Positions 53,517 to 61,225 of a DNA stretch of 64,000 bases are shown here, in pieces. Origin of the DNA: Mesorhizobium sp. M2E.F.Ca.ET.219.01.1.1 (lineage in GTDB: Bacteria > Pseudomonadota > Alphaproteobacteria > Rhizobiales > Rhizobiaceae); contig NZ_SADT02000002.1 of NCBI RefSeq assembly GCF_004016445.2, positions 62,001 through 126,000 of the forward strand, written 5' to 3'. How positions within the stretch are numbered: the first letter of the stretch is position 1; each line of letters starts with the position of its first letter. The notes beneath the pieces were generated by a model. That model ran no database searches. It was not told the DNA's origin and worked only from the letters and a program-made list of their open reading frames with translations. The translations under genes and the position numbers were made by a program.

Positions 53517-53530
53517 GTGAAAACGATTTC
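53517..53530. promoter_or_regulatory. LacI operator 3 inside the operon (GTGAAAACGATTTC)
   Basis: It repeats the core of operator 2 exactly (GTGAAAACGATTTC) in the short gap between the SDR and the ATPase gene, about 2.1 kb downstream. This suggests either a second regulated promoter for the importer or DNA looping. Confidence 0.7.
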
Positions 53531-53542
53531 TTGAGGCTCAGT

Positions 53543-55036
53543 ATGAAAGACGCAGTTCTCGAGATGCGCGGCATCCACAAGCGCTTTCCCGGTGTGTACG
53601 CGCTGAATGACGTCAGCTTTGCCGTGCGCAAAGGCAGTGTTCATGGCGTGATCGGCGAAAACGGCGCCGGCAAGTCGACGTTGATGCGCGTCCTCTCCGG
53701 CGCCTTCCTTGCCAACGAGGGCGAGGTGGTCATCGATGGCACCGTCGTGCCGACGCCGACGCCGGAGCGGATGCTCGAACTGGGTATTGCGGTCATCTAC
53801 CAGGAACTGGCCCAGGCGCCCCATCTGACGGTTGCCGAAAACATCTTTCTCGGCCGATTGCCGAAGACCGTGCTCGGCAGCGTCGACTGGCGCAAGACCC
53901 AAGCTGCGGCTCGCGAGGTGTTGGACAGGTTGGGTTTCCGTGTTGATCCGGCCGCCCGGATCGATGCGATAAGCGTGGCCCAGCGTCAAATGGTGGAGAT
54001 CGCCAAGGCGATTGCACGCGAAGCGCGCATCGTGGTCCTCGACGAGCCGTCCGCTGTCCTGGGCGACGCCGAGCTGGAACACCTGTTCGCGACGATCCGG
54101 CGGCTCAGCGCCGAACAGGGGGTATCCTTCATCTACATTACGCATCGTCTCAAGGAACTCTACGAGATCTGCGACGAAGTCACCGTGCTGCGCGACGGGC
54201 AGGTTGTCGCGTCCATGCCGCTGGCGCATACGACAACCGCCGACCTCATTCGTCACATGGTCGGACGCGAGCTCAAGGACGTGTTCCCGCCCCGTCCGAA
54301 ACCGGGCCCGAATGTGCGCCTTGAAGTGCGCAATATCTCGCGAGCCGGCGTTTTAAAAGATATTTCTTTTGATGTCAGGCAAGGCGAGATCGTCGGCATC
54401 TGCGGTCTCGCCGGGGCCGGTCGGACGGAGGTGCTGCGGGCAATCGCCGGCGCCGACGCGATCGACAGCGGCGAGATCAGGATCGATGGCAAGGCGATCG
54501 CTGTCGATGGGCCACGTGCGGCGCTCGCGCATGGGATCGGCCTGTTGCCCGAGGACCGCAAGACCGAGGGCCTTTTCCTCGAACAATCGGTTGCCTTCAA
54601 CGTCACCGTTTCCGAACTTGCAGCCATCGTCCAACGCGGACTGATCAGCCGCAGACGCGAGCAGGAGCAGGTTTCCCGCTTCATTCGGCAGATGCGCATC
54701 AAGACGCCGGGCACCGGCGCCAAGGTGCGAACGCTCTCGGGTGGCAATCAGCAGAAGTGCGGCATAGCCCGGCAGTTGCATGCCGGGACCGAAATCCTTC
54801 TGGTGGATGAGCCGACGCGCGGCGTTGACGTCGCCGCCAAGCGCGAGATCTACGACCTGCTTGTTGAGCTGACCTCCACGCGCGGTGCGGCCGTCGTGAT
54901 GGTCTCGTCCGAACTCCCGGAAATTCTAGGCCTCTGCAACCGCATCGTCGTCATGCGGGAAGGCGCCGTCTCGGCAGTCTTGGATGGGGAGGGCGCGACC
55001 GAGGAAACCATCATGGCCCATGCGGTCTGGCAGTAG
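53543..55036 (+). CDS. Sugar ABC importer ATPase, double NBD (RbsA type)
   Basis: A 497-residue fused ATPase. NBD1 has GENGAGKSTLMRVL, SVAQRQMVEIAKAI and IVVLDEPSAVLG. NBD2 has GLAGAGRTEVLRAIAG, LSGGNQQKCGIARQL and ILLVDEPTRGVDVAAKRE with the catalytic Glu present. The ATG at 53543 is preferred; an in-frame TTG at 53531 overlaps operator 3. It energises the RbsC-type permease encoded at 57.4 kb. The importer genes are unusually spread out, with ALDH and HAD genes between ATPase and permease. Confidence 0.88.
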   Translation: MKDAVLEMRGIHKRFPGVYALNDVSFAVRKGSVHGVIGENGAGKSTLMRVLSGAFLANEGEVVIDGTVVPTPTPERMLELGIAVIYQELAQAPHLTVAENIFLGRLPKTVLGSVDWRKTQAAAREVLDRLGFRVDPAARIDAISVAQRQMVEIAKAIAREARIVVLDEPSAVLGDAELEHLFATIRRLSAEQGVSFIYITHRLKELYEICDEVTVLRDGQVVASMPLAHTTTADLIRHMVGRELKDVFPPRPKPGPNVRLEVRNISRAGVLKDISFDVRQGEIVGICGLAGAGRTEVLRAIAGADAIDSGEIRIDGKAIAVDGPRAALAHGIGLLPEDRKTEGLFLEQSVAFNVTVSELAAIVQRGLISRRREQEQVSRFIRQMRIKTPGTGAKVRTLSGGNQQKCGIARQLHAGTEILLVDEPTRGVDVAAKREIYDLLVELTSTRGAAVVMVSSELPEILGLCNRIVVMREGAVSAVLDGEGATEETIMAHAVWQ

Positions 55037-55043
55037 GAGCGAG

Positions 55044-56525
55044 ATGGGCATGCGCAGCTACCAACAATTCATCGGCGGGCGGTTCGTCGCCGGCACGGGC
55101 ACAGGATCAATTGAACGCAGAGCGCCAGCAAGTGGCGAGCGGGTCGCCACTTATGCGGAAGGCTCGCCGACGGATGTCGATCTGGCTGTCGAGTCGGCGC
55201 GGATCGCTTTCGAGGAGGGGCCCTGGCCGCGCTTGAGCGGCATCGAGCGAGCCGAAGTGCTCAACCGGTTCGCCGACCTCATCAGCGCCAATCGGGAGCG
55301 GCTGGTGAGGATAGAGGTGGAGGAGGTTGGCAAGCCGATAAGGTTTGCTCGTGGCGACATCGACGGCGCGATCGGCCTGACGCGCTACGCCGCTTCTCTT
55401 GCAATGCAGATGGCGGGTCTATCCTACACCAACATTGGCGAGGGCAAGACGGCGCTGGTCACGCGTGAGCCTGCCGGGGTCGTGGCACTGATAACGCCAT
55501 GGAACTTTCCCGCTCTCATCCTGTCACAAAAGGTGCCGTTCGCGCTTGCCGCCGGCTGCACGGTCGTGCTGAAGCCGTCCGAGCTCACATCCGGCTCGGC
55601 CTTTGAGATCGCGGCGCTGGCGAGCGAGGCGGGGCTGCCGGCCGGCGCCTTCAATGTCGTCAGCGGTTATGGCGCCGCGGTCGGTGATCACCTGACCGCG
55701 CATCCTGGCATCGACTTCGTTTCCTTCACTGGGTCGACCCGCACCGGCAGCCGCGTCGTCGCCAACACATCGCGCCACTTGGTCAAGTCCTCGGTCGAGC
55801 TTGGCGGCAAGTCGGCCAACATCGTCTTTGCCGATGCCGATCTCGATGCGGCCACTGACGGCGCGCTGATGGGTGTCTTCTTCAACAATGGCGAATGCTG
55901 CGTCTCAGGTTCACGGCTGTTCGTTCAATCGTCTGTCGCTGACGAGTTCATCGCCAAAGTGGTCGCACGGGCGCGCACGATGAAGGTCGGCGACCCGTTC
56001 GACGACGACACCGACATCGGGGCGCTGATCGACAGCAATCACCTGGAAAAGGTGGCGGGGTTCGTTAGGGGTGGGATCAAGGATGGAGCCGAGCTCGTCC
56101 TGGGCGGCAACATTGCAAACGGAACGCCCGGACACTTCCACGAGGCAACCATCTTCGATCGCGTCGAGCCGCGCATGGCGATCTTCCGCGAAGAAATTTT
56201 CGGCCCCGTTCTGAGCATCACCCGGTTCGATACGGCAGACGACGCGGTGCGGCTGGCAAACGATACCGCCTATGGTCTGTCGAACTACATCTGGTCGAAG
56301 AACATCGACACCGTGCTGACTGTGGCTAAACGCCTGAGGAGCGGCTGGGTCCAGGCCAATACGATCATCGATGGTGCGCCACAGGTTCCGCTCACCGGCG
56401 TCAAAGGATCCGGTTTCGGCTACGAAATGGGCCAGGCCGGCTTCGAGGAATTCACGCAGCTCAAGACGCTTCTCATCCACACCGGTCCTCGTGCCCCGGT
56501 GTTTCCGATCCGAGGCGGTCAATGA
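55044..56525 (+). CDS. NAD(P)-dependent aldehyde dehydrogenase
   Basis: A 493-residue ALDH. ALITPWNFPALILSQKVPFALA and FTGSTRTGSRV form the cofactor site, SVELGGKSANIVFADAD holds the general-base Glu, and FFNNGECCVSGSRLFVQ holds the catalytic Cys (the usual GQxC here is GExC). It oxidises an aldehyde such as a lactaldehyde, glycolaldehyde or 2-oxoglutarate semialdehyde-like product to the acid. In this operon the acid could be the CoA-transferase substrate. The start follows TAGGAGCGAG; the stop overlaps the HAD gene. Confidence 0.88.
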   Translation: MGMRSYQQFIGGRFVAGTGTGSIERRAPASGERVATYAEGSPTDVDLAVESARIAFEEGPWPRLSGIERAEVLNRFADLISANRERLVRIEVEEVGKPIRFARGDIDGAIGLTRYAASLAMQMAGLSYTNIGEGKTALVTREPAGVVALITPWNFPALILSQKVPFALAAGCTVVLKPSELTSGSAFEIAALASEAGLPAGAFNVVSGYGAAVGDHLTAHPGIDFVSFTGSTRTGSRVVANTSRHLVKSSVELGGKSANIVFADADLDAATDGALMGVFFNNGECCVSGSRLFVQSSVADEFIAKVVARARTMKVGDPFDDDTDIGALIDSNHLEKVAGFVRGGIKDGAELVLGGNIANGTPGHFHEATIFDRVEPRMAIFREEIFGPVLSITRFDTADDAVRLANDTAYGLSNYIWSKNIDTVLTVAKRLRSGWVQANTIIDGAPQVPLTGVKGSGFGYEMGQAGFEEFTQLKTLLIHTGPRAPVFPIRGGQ

Positions 56526-57367
56526 TCATGCCACGCCTCATTGTTTCCGACGTCGACCGGACCCTGCTCACCCACGACTACGTGCTGCCGCAGCGGGTCG
56601 CCGATGCCGTGCGCGCGGCTCAGGACAGGGGAACCGTGGTCGTTCTGGCGACCGCACGTTCTCCGCTCGGGGTCAGGCCCTTTGCCGAACGGCTGGGAAT
56701 CGCCGATCTCGTCGTCGCGTTCAACGGCGGCTGGATCGGCAATGTCGCAACCGGGTCCACGCTCTCGCAGCAGCGGATCTCACGCTCCGACGCGCTGCAC
56801 GCCATGGCGACCGCGCAAGCAGCGGGCGCGCGGCCTATGTGGTTCACCGGCGATGCTGTTTTCGCACTGATGAACGACCCGCTCATCGCACGCGAAGCCG
56901 CGGTGACGAGGGAGCCTCTGTTCGTAGCCGAAACGATTGAGGCGCTCCCGGGCGAACCCGGCAAGATCATGTGCGTGGCCGGCCAGGCTTCCGACCGGGA
57001 GGCCTTCGCACTGCTCCGCGAAACGCTTGGCGAACGGCTCTCCGTTTCGGGATCGCATCCGCGCCTGCTCGAGATTGGGCCGCCGGGGACATCGAAAAAG
57101 ACCGCGATAAGTCTTGTCGCCGCCAAGCTTGGTATTGCGGCTGATGAATGCGCAGCCGCCGGCGATGCGGAAAACGACGTCGAAATGCTGGCCTGGGCGG
57201 GAATCGCCATGACCGTCGCAAATGCCGTGCCGCCGGTCATCGAGCTTGCGCATTTCGTCGGACCGTCCTGTGACGAAGGCGGGCTGGCCGATGCCATAGC
57301 CTGGCTGATGCAGAGCCAGCAGCCGAGATCCACTGCCGCGCAATTAATGGGAGGAAGGGATGGTTGA
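56522..57367 (+). CDS. HAD-superfamily (Cof type, IIB) hydrolase
   Basis: A 281-residue phosphatase-like protein. Motif I is VSDVDRTLLTHD, motif II is VVVLATARS, the late Lys is in TSKKTAISLV, and motif IV is AAGDAENDVEMLAWAG. The large cap between residues about 85 and 185 is that of Cof-type sugar phosphatases. It overlaps both neighbours (ATGA with ALDH, 8 bp with the permease). In a catabolic operon it could remove dead-end sugar phosphates or dephosphorylate an intermediate. Confidence 0.82.
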   Translation: MIMPRLIVSDVDRTLLTHDYVLPQRVADAVRAAQDRGTVVVLATARSPLGVRPFAERLGIADLVVAFNGGWIGNVATGSTLSQQRISRSDALHAMATAQAAGARPMWFTGDAVFALMNDPLIAREAAVTREPLFVAETIEALPGEPGKIMCVAGQASDREAFALLRETLGERLSVSGSHPRLLEIGPPGTSKKTAISLVAAKLGIAADECAAAGDAENDVEMLAWAGIAMTVANAVPPVIELAHFVGPSCDEGGLADAIAWLMQSQQPRSTAAQLMGGRDG

Positions 57368-58355
57368 GATGACGACAAGACAAGCATCGGCCGCGCTTCA
57401 GCCGGGGTCGATCGGACGCCTGCGCGGATGGGCGCAGAGCCTCGGGCTGCTCTGGGTTCTGATCGTGCTGTGTGCGTTCGCCATATACCTGTCGCCGAGC
57501 TTCGTTCACATGGGCAATGTGCTGAACGTCGGTCGTCAGATCGCCCTGTTCGGCATTGTCAGCGTCGGCATGACCTTCGTCATTCTGACACGCGGCATTG
57601 ACCTTTCGGTCGGCTCGATCGTCGGTGTCGTGGCTGTCTCGACGGCGCTGATGATTTCGGACGGCGTCTCAATACCGCTGGCCATGATCGCCGCGCTCGC
57701 CATCGGCGCCTTGTTCGGCGCAGTAAATGGCGCCGGCGTTGTCTTCTTCGGCATGCCGCCTTTCATCATGACCTTGGGCACATTGGTCATGGGCCGTGGC
57801 ATAGCCATGACGATCGCCAATGGCGAACCGAAGGCGCTCGGCGAGGCCGCGGACGCCTTCGCTTACCTGGGCAGCGGATTTCTGCTCGGCATCCCGGTTC
57901 CGATCTGGCTCTTTGCCGCCATCGCCGCCGTGGCCTTCGTCGTCCTTCGCCATACGCCGTTCGGGCGCCAGGTCTATGCTGTCGGCTCCAACACCGAGGC
58001 CGCGCGGCTGGCAGGGATAAGTGTGTCTCGCACCTTGATGTCGGTCTATGTGATTTCTGGCCTGCTGTCGGCGCTGACCGCCCTGGTTTTCGTGTCGAGG
58101 TTGACCGTCGGCGAGCCGACGGCAGGAACCAATCTTGAGCTGGAGGCAATCTCGATCGTCGTCATCGGCGGGACCAGCCTGTTCGGCGGGGAGGGCGGCG
58201 TGATCGGCACGGTTATCGGTGCCGCGATCATTGCCGTGATGGCTAACATCCTGAACCTGCTCGGTATCTCGCCCTTCACGCAACAAATCGTCAAGGGCGC
58301 CATCATCATCGCAGCGGTGATGTTCGAGGTCTACCGCCACCGCGTGCGGTCCTGA
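57360..58355 (+). CDS. Sugar ABC importer permease (RbsC family)
   Basis: A 331-residue permease with about ten helices. VILTRGIDLSVGSIVGVVAVS and LEAISIVVIGGTSLFGGEGGV are strong RbsC signatures. The ATG at 57360 follows GGGAGGAAGG; 57369 is an alternative start. It is followed by the binding-protein gene after 84 bp and works with the RbsA-type ATPase at 53.5 kb. Confidence 0.88.
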   Translation: MVEMTTRQASAALQPGSIGRLRGWAQSLGLLWVLIVLCAFAIYLSPSFVHMGNVLNVGRQIALFGIVSVGMTFVILTRGIDLSVGSIVGVVAVSTALMISDGVSIPLAMIAALAIGALFGAVNGAGVVFFGMPPFIMTLGTLVMGRGIAMTIANGEPKALGEAADAFAYLGSGFLLGIPVPIWLFAAIAAVAFVVLRHTPFGRQVYAVGSNTEAARLAGISVSRTLMSVYVISGLLSALTALVFVSRLTVGEPTAGTNLELEAISIVVIGGTSLFGGEGGVIGTVIGAAIIAVMANILNLLGISPFTQQIVKGAIIIAAVMFEVYRHRVRS

Positions 58356-58439
58356 CATCCAAGCGTTTCCGGTCCCGCCGCGGCGACCGGTTGGGGCGCT
58401 TGGAACACCTTAACTTGAAGTCCAACGGAGGAGTTAACA

Positions 58440-59387
58440 ATGACAAATCGCAGACATTTCCTACGCACGACCGCACTGGCCGCGACGCTGCTGGCAGGGG
58501 GCATGCTGTCCGGCGCCGCCTTCGCCGAGGAGAAGATCAAGATCGGTTTCAGCCAAGGTACGATGAACCACCCGTGGCGCGTGGCCATGGTGGAAGGCAA
58601 CAAGAAGTACGCAGCCGAACATTATCCGGACGTCGATCTCATCATCACCGACGGCAACAACGATGCCTCCAAGCAGGTGGCCGACGTCGAAAACCTGATC
58701 GCTCAGGGCATCAAGGTGCTGATGATCTCGCCGCTGACCGAGCAGGCGCTGACACCCGTCGTCAAGGATGCCATGGATGCAGGCATCAAGGTCGTCACGC
58801 TCGACCGCAAGGTGAATACGCCGGTGACGGTCCATGTCGGCGGTGAAAATCTTCCGCTCGGCGTCGGAGCGGGCGAGTTCCTCGCCAAGAAGTTGAATGG
58901 GAAGGGCAACATCATCGAGCTTCAGGGCACCGCGGGGGCTTCCGCCACCATAGACCGCAACAAGGGCTTCGCCGAAGCGATCGCCAAGTTTCCGGACATG
59001 AAGGTCGTCGCCTCGCAGAACTGCGACTATACGCGTGACAAGGCGGTCAAGTTCATGGAGGACATGGTTCAGCGCTTCGGGCCGGGCCAGATCCAGGCCG
59101 TTTACGCGCACAATGACGAGATGGCGCTCGGCGCCATCCAGGTGCTTGAGGCAGCCGGCAGGCTGAACGAGGTGGCTGTCGTCGGCATCGACGGCCAGGA
59201 AACCGCGTTCGAAGCCGTCAAGCAGGGCAAGCTGGCGGCGACCTTCGTCTACCCATTCGTGGCCCCGGAAGGCATCGAGACCGCCTACAAGGTCGCCAAA
59301 GGAGAACAGGTCCCGCCGACCATCACGCTGCCCACAGTTTCCGTCACCGCGGACAATATCGCGCAGATGATCGGAAAGGGCTTCTGA
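58440..59387 (+). CDS. Sugar ABC importer, substrate-binding protein (RbsB type, Tat-like signal)
   Basis: A 315-residue periplasmic-binding protein. The N-terminus TNRRHFLRTTALAATLLAGG fits the Tat consensus and the signal ends near GAAFAEEK. The mature start IKIGFSQGTMNHPWRVAMVEGNKKYA and DGNNDASKQVADVENLIAQG are typical RbsB elements. The ribosome site GGAGGAG is strong. It is followed by a 9-bp hairpin. It defines the imported substrate of the CoA-linked cluster, which is unknown. Confidence 0.88.
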   Translation: MTNRRHFLRTTALAATLLAGGMLSGAAFAEEKIKIGFSQGTMNHPWRVAMVEGNKKYAAEHYPDVDLIITDGNNDASKQVADVENLIAQGIKVLMISPLTEQALTPVVKDAMDAGIKVVTLDRKVNTPVTVHVGGENLPLGVGAGEFLAKKLNGKGNIIELQGTAGASATIDRNKGFAEAIAKFPDMKVVASQNCDYTRDKAVKFMEDMVQRFGPGQIQAVYAHNDEMALGAIQVLEAAGRLNEVAVVGIDGQETAFEAVKQGKLAATFVYPFVAPEGIETAYKVAKGEQVPPTITLPTVSVTADNIAQMIGKGF

Positions 59388-59402
59388 GGCCACGATTCAT
59401 TG

Positions 59403-59425
59403 GGACGCCGCGACTTGCGGCGTCC
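59403..59425 (+). terminator. Intra-operon hairpin after the binding-protein gene
   Basis: GGACGCCGC and GCGGCGTCC pair perfectly (9 bp) around the loop GACTT, 16 bp after the binding-protein stop and 23 bp before the next start. There is no T-run, so it is probably an mRNA-stabilising or partial-termination element. Confidence 0.7.
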
Positions 59426-59447
59426 TGCCATTTCTGAAGGGAATCCG

Positions 59448-60407
59448 ATGATGAGCGAGAAGAGACAATTTGTTGCCAAAGGCGTCATCCCAGCCTGCCT
59501 GATGCCGTTCAGCGCCGACCTGGCCGTCGACGAGAGCGCCTATCGCCGGCATCTTGGCGACGTCGGGTCTGTGGAAGGTATCTCGGGTATCACCATCAAC
59601 GGACATGCCGCCGAAGTGCACGCGCTCACGATCGAGGAACAATTCCGCGCGATCGTCGTGACCAAGGATGTCCTGCAAGACAGGGTCCCGACCATCGTCG
59701 GCATCTATACCAATTCGAGCCTGGAGGCCGCCCGCATCGCTGCCTATGCGGAGCATGAAGGCGCCGATGCTCTGCTGGTGTTTCCCCCTGACTTCATGAC
59801 GCTTGGCGGGCATCTCAGGCCTGAGATGATCTACGAGCATCTGCGGCGCATTACGGACGCATCGGGGCTGCCGATCATTCTTTTCCAGTATCCGCTCGCC
59901 TCAAATCTTGCCTATCCGTTGCCGACTTTGCTGGAGCTTTGCCGCCGCTTCCCATCCATTGTCGCCATCAAGGACCAATGCGGTGACGGCAACCTGCACG
60001 AACGTCAGATACGGGAACTGAAGGCGCTCGATCGGCCAGTAAATACGCTGACCACCCACAGTGCCTGGCTGCTCGGGTCCCTGGCTCTCGGTTGTGACGG
60101 GCTTCTTTCGGGGGCCGGAAGTGTGATCGCCGATCTTCAGGTCGCGCTTTACCGTGCCGTGCAGGCGAATGACCTGAAGACTGCCAGGGCAATCAACGAT
60201 CGCATTTATCCGACAGTCAGGGCTTTCTATGACGCGCCGCTTCTCGATATGCACAATCGCATGAAGGAGGCACTTGTGATCCTCGGCCGATTGGACGAAG
60301 CCCATGTCAGGCCACCACTGATGAAGCCTGGTGTTGCCGAAATCGAAAAGATCCGCGGGCTGCTGGCTGAAGCTGGTCTCAGCGCGGGATGCAGAAAGGT
60401 CGCCTGA
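59448..60407 (+). CDS. DHDPS/NAL-superfamily lyase or dehydratase
   Basis: A 319-residue class I aldolase-type barrel. The Schiff-base Lys is in SIVAIKDQCGDG and the Tyr in IILFQYPLASNL. The carboxylate loop, normally GTTGE, is here INGHAAEVHALT, which sets it apart from DapA and KdgD. Members of the superfamily cleave or dehydrate 2-keto acids of sugar origin (keto-deoxy-gluconate, N-acetylneuraminate, hydroxyproline pathways). The start is MMSEK at 59448, following AAGGGAA. It may make or cleave the keto acid that the CoA enzymes of the operon process. Confidence 0.82.
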   Translation: MMSEKRQFVAKGVIPACLMPFSADLAVDESAYRRHLGDVGSVEGISGITINGHAAEVHALTIEEQFRAIVVTKDVLQDRVPTIVGIYTNSSLEAARIAAYAEHEGADALLVFPPDFMTLGGHLRPEMIYEHLRRITDASGLPIILFQYPLASNLAYPLPTLLELCRRFPSIVAIKDQCGDGNLHERQIRELKALDRPVNTLTTHSAWLLGSLALGCDGLLSGAGSVIADLQVALYRAVQANDLKTARAINDRIYPTVRAFYDAPLLDMHNRMKEALVILGRLDEAHVRPPLMKPGVAEIEKIRGLLAEAGLSAGCRKVA

Positions 60408-60410
60408 TCG

Positions 60411-61187
60411 ATGATCGAGGCCCTGGTGCTTACCGAGGAGCCGTCTCCCGGCATCCGCCTGCTGACACTCAATCGGCCCGAAAAGCTGAATGCGCTGTCA
60501 AAGGAATTACTCGGCGAATTGCGCGATCTGCTCGCGATCCATGATGCTGATGCAAGCGTTGGCTGCGTGGTCTTGACGGGCGCTGGACGCGCCTTTGCGG
60601 CGGGGGCGGACATTTCAGACATGCTGGAGCGGGGTGTTGCCTCCTACGGCGATCCGGAGCGGCTGACCTGCTGGCGCGCGATCGAGGGCTTTTCCAAGCC
60701 GATCATTGCCGCTGTGAACGGCTACGCTCTGGGCGGCGGCCTCGAACTTGCCCTGCTGTGCGACATAGTCATCGCTTCCGATGCCGCGAAATTCGCCACG
60801 CCTGAAATCAAGATCGGCTCCTTTCCCGGCGACGGCGGCACGCAGCGCCTGCCGCGCCTGGTTGGTAAGTCATTCGCCATGCAGATGGTGCTGACCGGAG
60901 AGATGGTCGACGCGGCTCTGGCGGAACGCAAAGGGCTGATCAGCGAAGTGGTCGCGCCTGAAAGGCTGTTGCCCAGGGCGCTGGAAATCGCAGCCTCGAT
61001 CGCTGCCAAGTCGGTCGCCATCACTCCGTATGCCAAGAGGGCAGTGCTGGCGGCGTTCGAGACCGACCTGAAATCCGGGCTGGAGGTCGAGCACCGGCTG
61101 ACGGTCGAGGCATTCGCGAAGGAAGACCGCGTCGAGGGCCTGCGAGCCTTCGCCGAAAAACGACCGCCTGTGTTCAAGGGCAGGTAG
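60411..61187 (+). CDS. Enoyl-CoA hydratase/isomerase family protein
   Basis: A 258-residue crotonase. The oxyanion-hole motifs are GRAFAAGADISDML and VNGYALGGGLELALLCDIVIAS. Both catalytic Glu residues of classical hydratases are present, in GGGLEL and in FATPEIKIGSFPG, and GGTQRLPRLVGKSFAMQMVLTG follows. It probably adds water to a 2-enoyl-CoA rather than being only an isomerase. It starts 3 bp after the lyase gene. With the family III CoA-transferase of the same operon it implies a CoA-thioester branch. Confidence 0.87.
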   Translation: MIEALVLTEEPSPGIRLLTLNRPEKLNALSKELLGELRDLLAIHDADASVGCVVLTGAGRAFAAGADISDMLERGVASYGDPERLTCWRAIEGFSKPIIAAVNGYALGGGLELALLCDIVIASDAAKFATPEIKIGSFPGDGGTQRLPRLVGKSFAMQMVLTGEMVDAALAERKGLISEVVAPERLLPRALEIAASIAAKSVAITPYAKRAVLAAFETDLKSGLEVEHRLTVEAFAKEDRVEGLRAFAEKRPPVFKGR

Positions 61188-61225
61188 GCCCTTGCGATCT
61201 GGCGCGAACTAGGGTGGAGAAGTCT

